This document shows positions 7,088 to 13,372 of a stretch of DNA of 15,952 nucleotides, piece by piece. The stretch covers positions 1 to 15,952 of the forward strand of contig QHVX01000043.1 in NCBI GenBank assembly GCA_003222375.1, read 5' to 3'. Both the position numbers and the translations under genes were made by a program. The stretch is from Acidobacteriota bacterium (GTDB lineage Bacteria; Acidobacteriota; Thermoanaerobaculia; Gp7-AA8). The notes beneath the pieces are model-generated. The model saw only the letters and a program-made list of their open reading frames with translations. It did not search any database and had not been told where the DNA came from. How positions within the stretch are numbered: position 1 is the stretch's first letter; the number at the start of each line of letters is the position of its first letter.

Positions 7088-8719
7088 TTAATCGATGATT
7101 TCGTTCAGCGATTTCAGGAACCGCGCGACTACAGCCTCGTCGAATTGTGTGCCGGCCGAAGCTTTGAGTCGTCGCGCCGCGTCGCCGCGAGTCAGCGCCG
7201 TTTGATACGACGCGGCCGACGTCATGGCAACCCAGGCGTCGCAGACCTGAATGATGCGCGACGCCAACGGAATCGTCTGGCCCGCCATGTGGCTCGGATA
7301 ACCTTTGCCGTCGACCCGCTCGTGATGGCGCAGGACGGCGTGCGCGACTTCCGGTCCGAGGAGCGGCTCGACGATCGCAGCGCCGACCAACGCATGCTCC
7401 GCCAGTCCGCGCATCTCCTCGGCCGTCAGGCCCTGCCGCCGATAAAGTCGTTCATAGTCGAGAAGCCGGAGACCGACATCGTGCACCAGGCCGGCAAGCC
7501 GCACCGTCTCGACTTGCTGCGGCGAGAGGCCCACCAACGTCGCGAGGCGCGCCGACATGATCGAAACCTGTCTGCAATGATCGACCAGCTCCGGATAGCG
7601 CTGAAAGTCGGGTTCTAACAATCTTTCGGCGACCAGTTGCCGATCGCTGCGGCCGCCGCCGGCGATGATCGCGCTCTCGACCGAGTTCTCGATCTGATGC
7701 AGAAACATCGTCAGCGCACGCTGCGCTTGTCCTGCCGGAATACGCTCGAAGGCGACCGTGAGCACGAGTCCTTCGAAGGATTGCGCGTTGACGGGCGCGC
7801 TCAGGATCGTGCTGATGCCGGCTGCGCTCACCGGCACGATCTGTTCGCCGAACGGATAGATCAACTGCGGCTGCGAAGTGGAGAGATCGAAGTCCTTGTG
7901 CGCGACTCCCCTGAACCAGGCCTGCAGATGTTTCTCGAGCGACTCGATTGCATCTTCGGTCACCTCCGCGATCGCGACGATCGATTGCGGCGTCTCGAGC
8001 TGGCCGATCGCGCTGAAGCACGCCAGCACTGCGCCCGGAATCGCGAGCGCTGCCGGAAGGAGAAGCCGAACGATTTCGAGATCGCTTTCGGTGAGCACTT
8101 TCTTCGCGGTGGCGGTCGGCGCCAGTTGCCGTTTCGCCATCGACTCACGTGCGGCCTCGATCGCTTTCACAGCCGGCGCGGAAAGGTCGTAGCGCTGGTC
8201 CATGATCGCCGACTGCAGTGCTTTCGATGTCGTGTCATCGCTGACCGATATCGCCGTCGGCGCAAGTCCGAACAGTTTTCGCGAAGTCAGCAGACTGAGG
8301 ACTTGATCCGCAATCATGCGCGCGGCATCGAGATCCGGATTTCCGAACGGCTTCTTGCCCGCCTTGTCGCGCATGTCGATGAAGCCGAGGAGACGGCCGC
8401 GGGCGAAGAGAGGCGCGGCGAGCAGACGATCGGTTCCCTGACGAAAGAGCATCTCGGACAGGCGCGTGTCGCTGCCGAGCCCATTGACGAAAAACGCGTT
8501 GCGTTTGACGGCCAGGCGGTCGACGAGGTCGTCCGTCGCATTGAGCACCTTCCGGCCCGCGTCGTTGAAAGCGTAGCTCGTCACGAGCTCGTAGCGTTTC
8601 TCGTTAAGGTCTCCTGATGCTGAGAGATAGAGCGCGGCGCGCGTCGCCTGAACGTGCTCGACGCATCCATAAAGGATCTGCTTGAGCTGGTCCTGCATCG
8701 CCTTTACTTCGAAGATCAT
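7088..8719 (-). CDS. GAF-GAF-HD-GYP domain protein, putative cyclic-di-GMP phosphodiesterase
   Basis: From the chosen ATG this is a 543-residue cytosolic sensor-effector. Residues ~8-150 read as a GAF domain (ATRAALYLSA ... LLAAPLFARGRLLGFIDMRD). Residues ~205-370 look like a second, divergent GAF (GAVLACFSAIG ... ILSAPVNAQSFEGLVLTVAFER). The C-terminus is an HD-GYP domain with H413-D414 in LVHDVG, HHERVDGKGYP at 465-475 and ICD-type CDAWVAMTS near 492-500, so the metal and GYP residues look intact. Expected activity is c-di-GMP hydrolysis under GAF control. The frame extends to 9127, but that part is antisense-type shadow of vanZ. An ATG at 8698 would give 536 residues. TATACT at 8731-8736 may be its own -10. 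Confidence 0.9.
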   Translation of the reverse strand: MIFEVKAMQDQLKQILYGCVEHVQATRAALYLSASGDLNEKRYELVTSYAFNDAGRKVLNATDDLVDRLAVKRNAFFVNGLGSDTRLSEMLFRQGTDRLLAAPLFARGRLLGFIDMRDKAGKKPFGNPDLDAARMIADQVLSLLTSRKLFGLAPTAISVSDDTTSKALQSAIMDQRYDLSAPAVKAIEAARESMAKRQLAPTATAKKVLTESDLEIVRLLLPAALAIPGAVLACFSAIGQLETPQSIVAIAEVTEDAIESLEKHLQAWFRGVAHKDFDLSTSQPQLIYPFGEQIVPVSAAGISTILSAPVNAQSFEGLVLTVAFERIPAGQAQRALTMFLHQIENSVESAIIAGGGRSDRQLVAERLLEPDFQRYPELVDHCRQVSIMSARLATLVGLSPQQVETVRLAGLVHDVGLRLLDYERLYRRQGLTAEEMRGLAEHALVGAAIVEPLLGPEVAHAVLRHHERVDGKGYPSHMAGQTIPLASRIIQVCDAWVAMTSAASYQTALTRGDAARRLKASAGTQFDEAVVARFLKSLNEIID

Positions 8720-8730
8720 GGATGGAAATA

Positions 8731-8736
8731 AGTATA
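8731..8736 (-). promoter_or_regulatory. Candidate -10 box (TATACT) for the HD-GYP gene
   Basis: On the - strand TATACT lies 11 nt before the ATG at 8719, in an AT-rich patch unlike its surroundings, inside the 23-nt vanZ/HD-GYP gap. No good -35 is visible and there is no Shine-Dalgarno for the ATG, so a very short or absent 5' leader is possible. Confidence 0.4.
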
Positions 8737-8742
8737 ACGCGC

Positions 8743-9210
8743 TCAGTCGAATTCGAACCGCAGGCGCAGTCGCAAGTGCGCCAGGAATGCGCCGAGAAGC
8801 GTGCCGGTGGAATTCCAAATAATGTCGTTGATGTCGGCGACGCGCGAGGGCAGGAAGTACTGCCACGCCTCGATGGCGCACGCGAAGGTCAGCCCGAGCA
8901 GAAACGTCAGGACGTACGTCTGCACGGTCGGACGCCTGACGGTGTAGAGCGTGATGAACATCAGGAATCCCCACGGAACGAACAGCAGCACGTTCGCGAT
9001 GATGGGAACGACGATCAACGCCAGCACGCGCGTCGATACCGGCCGGTGCGCGAGGCGATGTGCGAGATGGCGAAGATCTTCGAACGGAATCGGATCGATC
9101 TTCGAATAGCTCTTGCCGGACATCCACAGCGTCGCGCCTGCGATCACGACCGTCACGACGAGCAGCAGCAGAACCGTGACCGGGCGCTTGACGACGATGG
9201 TCGTCTGCAT
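8743..9210 (-). CDS. VanZ-like membrane protein
   Basis: A 155-residue protein with about four membrane segments. The VanZ landmarks are NVLLFVPWGFLMF near residues 84-96 and the last-helix signature IEAWQYFLPSRVADINDIIWNSTGT at about 114-139, continuing into a glycine-containing helix. VanZ was first described with teicoplanin resistance, but most genomic VanZ-like proteins have no proven role beyond the envelope. The ATG overlaps the rodA stop as TGATG, so the start is set by coupling; a longer in-frame reading to 10011 is a shadow of rodA. Its link to rodA suggests a cell-wall or envelope function, by inference. Confidence 0.9.
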   Translation of the reverse strand: MQTTIVVKRPVTVLLLLVVTVVIAGATLWMSGKSYSKIDPIPFEDLRHLAHRLAHRPVSTRVLALIVVPIIANVLLFVPWGFLMFITLYTVRRPTVQTYVLTFLLGLTFACAIEAWQYFLPSRVADINDIIWNSTGTLLGAFLAHLRLRLRFEFD

Positions 9211-10307
9211 CAGACGTTGACGAACTTCCTGAAGTCGACGTTCAGAATCAATCCGACGGCCATGAAGAACATCATGGTCGCCGATCCGCCGTACGAGATC
9301 AGCGGCAGCGGGATGCCGGTCACGGGAAGAAGTCCGATCTGCATCCCGACGTTGATGAACACGTGATAGATGAAAAACGCCACCAGCGAAAGCACGAGAA
9401 ACGTGCCGCCGCGATCGCGGGCCGCTTTCGCGACTGACAGCGACTCCAGAATCAAGAAGAGATACAGCGTCAGCACGACCAGCACCCCGACGAATCCCCA
9501 TTCTTCGCCGAGGACCGAGAAGATGAAGTCGGTGTGCCGCGCGGGGAGATATTCGAGATTGACCTGCGTTCCGTGCAAAAAGCCTTTTCCGGTGATGCCG
9601 CCCGAACCGGTTGCGATTTTCGCCTGCATCACCTGATAGCCGGTGCCGAGCGGATCGCGCGCCGGATCGAGAAAAATCTTGATGCGCTCTCTTTGAAAAG
9701 GTTTGAGGTAGTGCCAGCCGACGGGCAACGCCATCAGCCCGCACAGAATCGCGATCACCCAATACCTCGGCTTGATGCCGCCGAAGAACATCGCGACGCC
9801 GACCAGCGGCAGAAAACTCGCCGCCGATCCGGCGGCCGGCTGAACCGCGATCAACAGCATCGGCGCGACGAGAATCGCCATCACGGCCATGAAGTTCCGC
9901 AGATTCAGATACGCGCGATCGTTGGAATCGAAATACTTCGCAATCAAAAGCGCCGTAAAAATCTTCATGAATTCCGACGGTTGAAATTGAAACGATCCGA
10001 TGTGAATCCACGATCGCACATGGCGCGTAAGACGTCCCCAGATCAAGACGTATCCGAGGAGCGCGAGGCCGAGGCCGTACAGGAATGGAGAGATCTCCAT
10101 CAGCGCGTGGTAGTCGACCGCGATGAAGACGATCATCAGAAGCACGCCGATGAGCGTCCAGATGACCTGTTTTTGAAAAAGCGGCGCGTCCTGATTGAAG
10201 TGCGTCGCGCTGTACACCAGCATGCAGCCGACTGCCGCGATGATCAGCGCCGTTGCCAGGAGATTGACGTCGAGACGGGAGAGTGTGCGTTCGACCGACA
10301 CTGACAA
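9210..10307 (-). CDS. rodA: RodA, SEDS-family peptidoglycan glycosyltransferase
   Basis: RodA polymerises lipid II into glycan strands with a partner class B PBP in the elongation complex. The 365 residues give about ten membrane helices. QPSEFMK (109-115) retains the conserved E and K. The long loop FQRERIKIFLDPARDP ... GSGGITGKGFLHG (205-246) is diagnostic. Catalytic-position D260 lies in LPARHTDFIFSVLGEEWGF, and the C-terminal LPLISYGGSA is intact. The usual QPDLGT motif reads QPAAGSA (156-162). The start is TTG at 10307, 3 nt after the upstream stop; GTG at 10301 would be two codons shorter, and neither has a strong Shine-Dalgarno. RodA rather than FtsW is favoured by motif details and context, but no PBP2 or mre gene is in the window. 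Confidence 0.92.
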   Translation of the reverse strand: MSVSVERTLSRLDVNLLATALIIAAVGCMLVYSATHFNQDAPLFQKQVIWTLIGVLLMIVFIAVDYHALMEISPFLYGLGLALLGYVLIWGRLTRHVRSWIHIGSFQFQPSEFMKIFTALLIAKYFDSNDRAYLNLRNFMAVMAILVAPMLLIAVQPAAGSAASFLPLVGVAMFFGGIKPRYWVIAILCGLMALPVGWHYLKPFQRERIKIFLDPARDPLGTGYQVMQAKIATGSGGITGKGFLHGTQVNLEYLPARHTDFIFSVLGEEWGFVGVLVVLTLYLFLILESLSVAKAARDRGGTFLVLSLVAFFIYHVFINVGMQIGLLPVTGIPLPLISYGGSATMMFFMAVGLILNVDFRKFVNV

Positions 10308-10310
10308 ACT

Positions 10311-11237
10311 TTAGCGCGTCGGCGGTTCCTGATTGTAGAAAAACATGCAGGTCACGCGTTCGGAGGGATTGGGAAAGTCTTTCGGAAGCGGATTGAGCGG
10401 CGAAGACAGCTCGATCGCTTTTCGCGCCGCGAAGTCGTAGGGCGGATGACCGGAGCTGCTCAACTGCTCGATGTTGGTGATCCGCCCGTCGCGCTGAATC
10501 GTGAAGCGAATCGTGACGACGCCTTTCAGGCCGGTCTGGATCAGCTGCGGCATGTTGTTGTACCAGTTCACGCGGATGCGGCTGACCATCGATTGGGCAT
10601 AGTCACCCCAGTCGTACCACTGCGTTTCGAACGAAAGCGGGCCCGACTGGGCGAACCCTTTGTCACCGCCCTGCCCGCTCAGGTCCATGCCCTGTTGCCC
10701 GGTGCTGATCGATGCGACCTTGCCGACCTCGCGGATCGCGTTGCGCCAATCGATTCCGGTCGACGCGCTTGCTTGGGAGGGATGGTAGGTAAACGTCGCG
10801 CCCGGCGCCGTCGATTGGTCTTGTGAGGGGCGGGCGGAAAGCTCCGACTCGGCTTGCGCGATCTGGCGGGCGCGAGCATTCTGCTCGGCCCCGCTCTTCG
10901 TCGCCGGCGTGTAAAAGCCGCCTTCGCCGGGACGCAGCGTGGGTTTGTTGCCGTTCGGATTCGGCGTCGACGCGCGACGATTCGCGTCCGAGAAAGGTGC
11001 GCTCAGGGGCGCGGATTTCGTCTTCGGTCCCGGCGCTTCTGTGAACTGAGGATTCTGACGGATCAGCTCGACGTAGTGGAGCATCGGCGTCGTGCGGTCA
11101 GCCTCTGTTACAGGACGATAGTTGCGGATGAAGAAGATGATGATGAGGACGTGGAGAATCGCCGAAACCACGACTGCGGCTGAGACCCCGCCGCGCCGTG
11201 ATTCGTCCTCAACCTCGAAGTGCAGCTCGTCTGACAA
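10311..11237 (-). CDS. TonB/TolA-like C-terminal domain protein (energy transducer family)
   Basis: A 308-residue protein with TonB architecture. A short cytoplasmic N-terminus is followed by one membrane helix at about residues 18-37, which contains the histidine of AILHVLIIIF. A Pro/Ser/Ala/Gln-rich periplasmic linker runs from 55 to about 200. The C-terminal domain (GVVTIRFTIQRDGRITNIEQLSSSG ... AARKAIELSSPLNPLP) is that of TonB/TolA. The start is TTG at 11237, the first start codon of the frame; the next Met (residue 52) lies beyond the helix. It is followed by rodA after 3 nt. No ExbB/ExbD or TonB-dependent receptor gene is nearby, so it may serve TolA-like envelope tethering rather than nutrient uptake. 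Confidence 0.85.
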   Translation of the reverse strand: MSDELHFEVEDESRRGGVSAAVVVSAILHVLIIIFFIRNYRPVTEADRTTPMLHYVELIRQNPQFTEAPGPKTKSAPLSAPFSDANRRASTPNPNGNKPTLRPGEGGFYTPATKSGAEQNARARQIAQAESELSARPSQDQSTAPGATFTYHPSQASASTGIDWRNAIREVGKVASISTGQQGMDLSGQGGDKGFAQSGPLSFETQWYDWGDYAQSMVSRIRVNWYNNMPQLIQTGLKGVVTIRFTIQRDGRITNIEQLSSSGHPPYDFAARKAIELSSPLNPLPKDFPNPSERVTCMFFYNQEPPTR

Positions 11238-11252
11238 GATCGTCTCGTAGAA

Positions 11253-11269
11253 GGTTCGACGAACCGGTT
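11253..11269. promoter_or_regulatory. Overlapping palindromes, candidate operator in divergent promoter region
   Basis: GGTTCG-A-CGAACC (11253-11265) is a perfect 6+1+6 palindrome, overlapped by AACCGGTT (11262-11269). They lie in the 69-bp gap between the divergent TonB-like/rodA and DUF4013 units, just upstream of the expected -35 position for DUF4013. A dimeric regulator site is possible. Confidence 0.4.
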
Positions 11270-11293
11270 TTCTTCCACGTTACGACACCCTGC

Positions 11294-11299
11294 TACACT
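11294..11299 (+). promoter_or_regulatory. Candidate -10 box (TACACT) giving a leaderless DUF4013 transcript
   Basis: TACACT ends 7 nt before the ATG at 11307, so transcription would begin at or next to the start codon. No Shine-Dalgarno is visible and no good -35 is seen. Confidence 0.45.
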
Positions 11300-11306
11300 T
11301 CGTTGA

Positions 11307-12020
11307 ATGCCGTTTGAAACAGCGGCGCCGCCGTCACCTCCGCCGTCAGGCCCATCCTTTGATTTTCTGCGTCCGTTCACGTTCGCGTTCGACGATCCCC
11401 GCTGGGTCCCCAAGATCCTCCTCGGCGGCGTTTTCGTTCTGGCAGGCGCATTCCTGATCGGCGTCTTTTTCATCTACGGATACCTTGCGCGCCTGGTGCG
11501 CAATGTCATCAACGGCGTTCAGTATCCGCTCCCCGAATGGGACGACCTCGGCGAATACTTCACCGAGGGCATCAAACTCTTCATGGTCGGACTGATCTAC
11601 GCGATCCCGGTGATCATCATCGTCGGTCTCGCCGTTTTTCCCGCGATCATCGTCGGCGCAAATGGCGGTGACAACGAAACACTGCGAAATCTCAGCAGCA
11701 TCACAGCGTCATGCGTGTGGTGTGTGATGTTTCCGATCAGTCTCGCGCTCGCGGTTTGGATGCCGGCAGCTTTGCTGGCCGTCGTCGTCACCGGTGACTT
11801 TGCGGCGGCCTTTCAATTCAAGAACATCTGGAATTTCATCCGCGCGAACATCGGCAATTACCTGCTCGCCTTTGTCGTGTGGCTGGTCGCGCGGTTCGCG
11901 GCCGGCTTTGGCATTTTGCTGCTGTGCATCGGCGTCGTCTTCACCGCGTTCTGGGCGGTCTGCGTCGCGGCCTACGCCTTCGCGCAAGCGTATCGCCTTG
12001 CGACGGTCAAGCTGCAATGA
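11307..12020 (+). CDS. DUF4013 family multi-pass membrane protein
   Basis: A 237-residue protein with a Pro-rich cytosolic start (residues 5-20) and about five hydrophobic segments. The DUF4013 signature is clear: GYLARLVRNVINGVQYPLPEWDD at about residues 58-80, followed by GEYFTEGIKLFMVGLIYAIP. The later FAAAFQFKNIWNFIRANIGNYL matches the second conserved part of the family. The function of DUF4013 proteins is unknown. The ATG at 11307 follows a possible -10 by 7 nt. The stop overlaps the start of the DUF2085 gene (ATGA), so the two are coupled. Divergent from the TonB-like/rodA unit. Confidence 0.9.
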   Translation: MPFETAAPPSPPPSGPSFDFLRPFTFAFDDPRWVPKILLGGVFVLAGAFLIGVFFIYGYLARLVRNVINGVQYPLPEWDDLGEYFTEGIKLFMVGLIYAIPVIIIVGLAVFPAIIVGANGGDNETLRNLSSITASCVWCVMFPISLALAVWMPAALLAVVVTGDFAAAFQFKNIWNFIRANIGNYLLAFVVWLVARFAAGFGILLLCIGVVFTAFWAVCVAAYAFAQAYRLATVKLQ

Positions 12021-12466
12021 AGCGGAACACGCGCATCGTCGCGGCAGTGATCGCAGGCCTCGCGTCCGTCATCCTCGCCGCCAGCACCCTTTGCACATGG
12101 GCGATCGCGCACGGTGCGTCGATGCGATGGCGGCTCCTGTTTCGGTTGCTGTGTCACGGCATTCCGAATCGCTGTCTCGAGATCTGGCACGTCCCGATGC
12201 CGATTTGCGCGCGCTGCACCGCGCTTTACGCCGGGTTCCTCGCCGGCATCCTGCTCTTTATGTTGCTTCCTCGCCTCCAGGAGATGACCGCGCGCTGGAT
12301 CCTCGGATTGGCCGCCTTGCCGATGCTTCTCGATGGGATTACACAGCTTGCGACCATTCGTGAAAGCACGAATCCACTGCGAATCGAGACCGGTTTGATC
12401 GCGGGCGCAGCGTTCGCGTTGTGGGCTCTGAGCGCAGTCGAAAGTCACGTACTTTCAACTGCTTGA
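12017..12466 (+). CDS. DUF2085 family membrane protein
   Basis: A 149-residue protein with about four hydrophobic segments. The DUF2085 signatures are all present: CHGIPNRCLEIWHVPMPICARC at residues 46-67 (C46, H47, C53, C64 and C67) and PMLLDGITQLATIRESTNPLRIETG near 106-131. The conserved Cys/His set suggests a metal or redox site at the membrane; the family function is unproven. The ATG overlaps the DUF4013 stop by 4 nt, so the two proteins are probably made together. The stop codon overlaps the -35 of the following promoter. Confidence 0.92.
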   Translation: MKRNTRIVAAVIAGLASVILAASTLCTWAIAHGASMRWRLLFRLLCHGIPNRCLEIWHVPMPICARCTALYAGFLAGILLFMLLPRLQEMTARWILGLAALPMLLDGITQLATIRESTNPLRIETGLIAGAAFALWALSAVESHVLSTA

Positions 12467-12491
12467 CGCTTCGGTATCGCTAGTTTACCCT
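12463..12491 (+). promoter_or_regulatory. Sigma70-like promoter for the DUF4388 gene
   Basis: TTGACG (12463-12468) and TACCCT (12486-12491) are separated by the ideal 17 nt. Transcription would start near 12498, leaving a leader of about 30 nt with a GAGAGAG stretch ahead of the ATG at 12529. The -35 overlaps the DUF2085 stop codon. Confidence 0.6.
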
Positions 12492-12528
12492 TCGATGACG
12501 CCTCCTTTTGCCGGCCGATGAGAGAGAG

Positions 12529-13365
12529 ATGGCTTTCCAGGGATCGCTCAAAGAACTGCCTCTTCCGGACATCATCCAATTGGTCAGTGTTTCCGGAAAA
12601 ACGGGCAAATTTACCCTGACCCGCGACAACGATCGCGGCTACATTTTTCTCAAGAACGGACAGATGGTTCACGCTACCGTCGGTGATCTCACCGGCGAAG
12701 AAGCGATCTACTCGCTGGCGATCTGGAATCAGGGCGATTTTCAGTTCAATCCGGGCGAAGAAGCCGATCGGCAGACCATCACGAAGTCGAACACGAATCT
12801 CCTGATGGAAGCCGCGCGCCGTCTCGATGAGTGGCGCGTGCTGTCGAAAAAAATCCCTTCGGTCGAGCTCGTGCCGGAGTTGCTCACCCGCGAGAACCGC
12901 CATGAACAGATCACCCTCAATCCGCAGGAGTGGATGATCATCACTCGCGTCGACGGCCGCCGCTCGATCATCGACATCGGCCACACGCTGAACATGTCGT
13001 CGTTCGATGTGGCCAAGATTCTCTACGGCATGGTCACGTCGGAGCTCGTCGCTCTAAAAAAAAAGCGTGAACGCGACGAAGAAAACAGCGATTTGATCGA
13101 CCTCGCGGCGCGAATCCGCGCCATCGCCGAGGAATTCATCGGCGACTCGGCCCGCAAGACGATCGAGAAACACTTCCTGCAAGCGCTCGACGGCATCATG
13201 GGCGGCGCCGGTGAAACGGCCGTCGACGCGATGATCGTGGAGTTCGAGAAGACGGCCTCACTTCTTCGCGGACTGGCAGTCACGGAGCAGCTCCGATCGC
13301 GGATCAGCGAAGTGCGCGATCAGGCCTCCGGCGTCGGGCCTCAGGCGTCGGAGTGGTCGGCCTGA
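12529..13365 (+). CDS. DUF4388 (PATAN-like) domain protein
   Basis: A 278-residue cytosolic protein. Residues 1-100 or so form a DUF4388 domain: MAFQGSLKELPLPDIIQLVS, then GKTGKFTL, GYIFLKNGQMVHATVG and GEEAIYSLAIWNQGDFQF. The domain is found in Acidobacteria, delta-proteobacteria and Deinococcus-type genomes, often with response-regulator or motility proteins, and is thought to mediate protein interaction. Residues ~130-185 (WMIITRVDGRRSIIDIGHTLNMSSFDVAKILYGMV) look like a winged-helix-like repeat often seen in such proteins. A helical region follows. The last 14 residues (from QASGVG) are encoded by a degenerate 7-bp repeat tract. I chose ATG 12529 over TTG 12508 because a purine-rich site precedes it. 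Confidence 0.85.
   Translation: MAFQGSLKELPLPDIIQLVSVSGKTGKFTLTRDNDRGYIFLKNGQMVHATVGDLTGEEAIYSLAIWNQGDFQFNPGEEADRQTITKSNTNLLMEAARRLDEWRVLSKKIPSVELVPELLTRENRHEQITLNPQEWMIITRVDGRRSIIDIGHTLNMSSFDVAKILYGMVTSELVALKKKRERDEENSDLIDLAARIRAIAEEFIGDSARKTIEKHFLQALDGIMGGAGETAVDAMIVEFEKTASLLRGLAVTEQLRSRISEVRDQASGVGPQASEWSA
13323..13350. repeat. Degenerate heptamer tract (four 7-bp units) at the end of the DUF4388 gene
   Basis: Four consecutive 7-mers read GGCCTCC, GGCGTCG, GGCCTCA, GGCGTCG, with GGCGTCGG repeated exactly 14 nt apart. The tract is translated as part of the C-terminal tail and runs into the terminator-like stem next to it. Confidence 0.6.
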
Positions 13366-13372
13366 CGCCTGA
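13341..13372. terminator. Stem-loop spanning the convergent stop region, candidate bidirectional terminator
   Basis: TCAGGCGTC (13341-13349) pairs perfectly with GACGCCTGA (13364-13372), leaving a 14-nt loop. The right arm lies over the DUF4388 stop (13363-13365) and ends one base before the Omp85 stop (13373-13375). An alternative pairing GATCAGGC (13318-13325) with GCCTGATC (13367-13374) competes. There is no T-run, so this is a hairpin end rather than a textbook intrinsic terminator. Confidence 0.5.

Noticed and set aside
6620..7618. 332-codon + strand frame across the MFS/HD-GYP junction
   Set aside because: Antisense to two well-supported genes and the repeat; very Arg-rich with no recognisable domain.
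8720..9127. N-terminal extension of the HD-GYP protein
   Set aside because: It overlaps vanZ in another frame and reads as Arg-rich noise; a plausible GAF start follows at 8719.
9211..10011. N-terminal extension of the VanZ-like protein
   Set aside because: It is an out-of-frame reading of rodA; the ATG overlapping the rodA stop gives a normal VanZ length.
10305..11237. Shared TTGTCA start context of rodA and the TonB-like gene as a regulatory motif
   Set aside because: Only six bases match and both simply encode Leu/Met-Ser at a TTG start; chance is sufficient.
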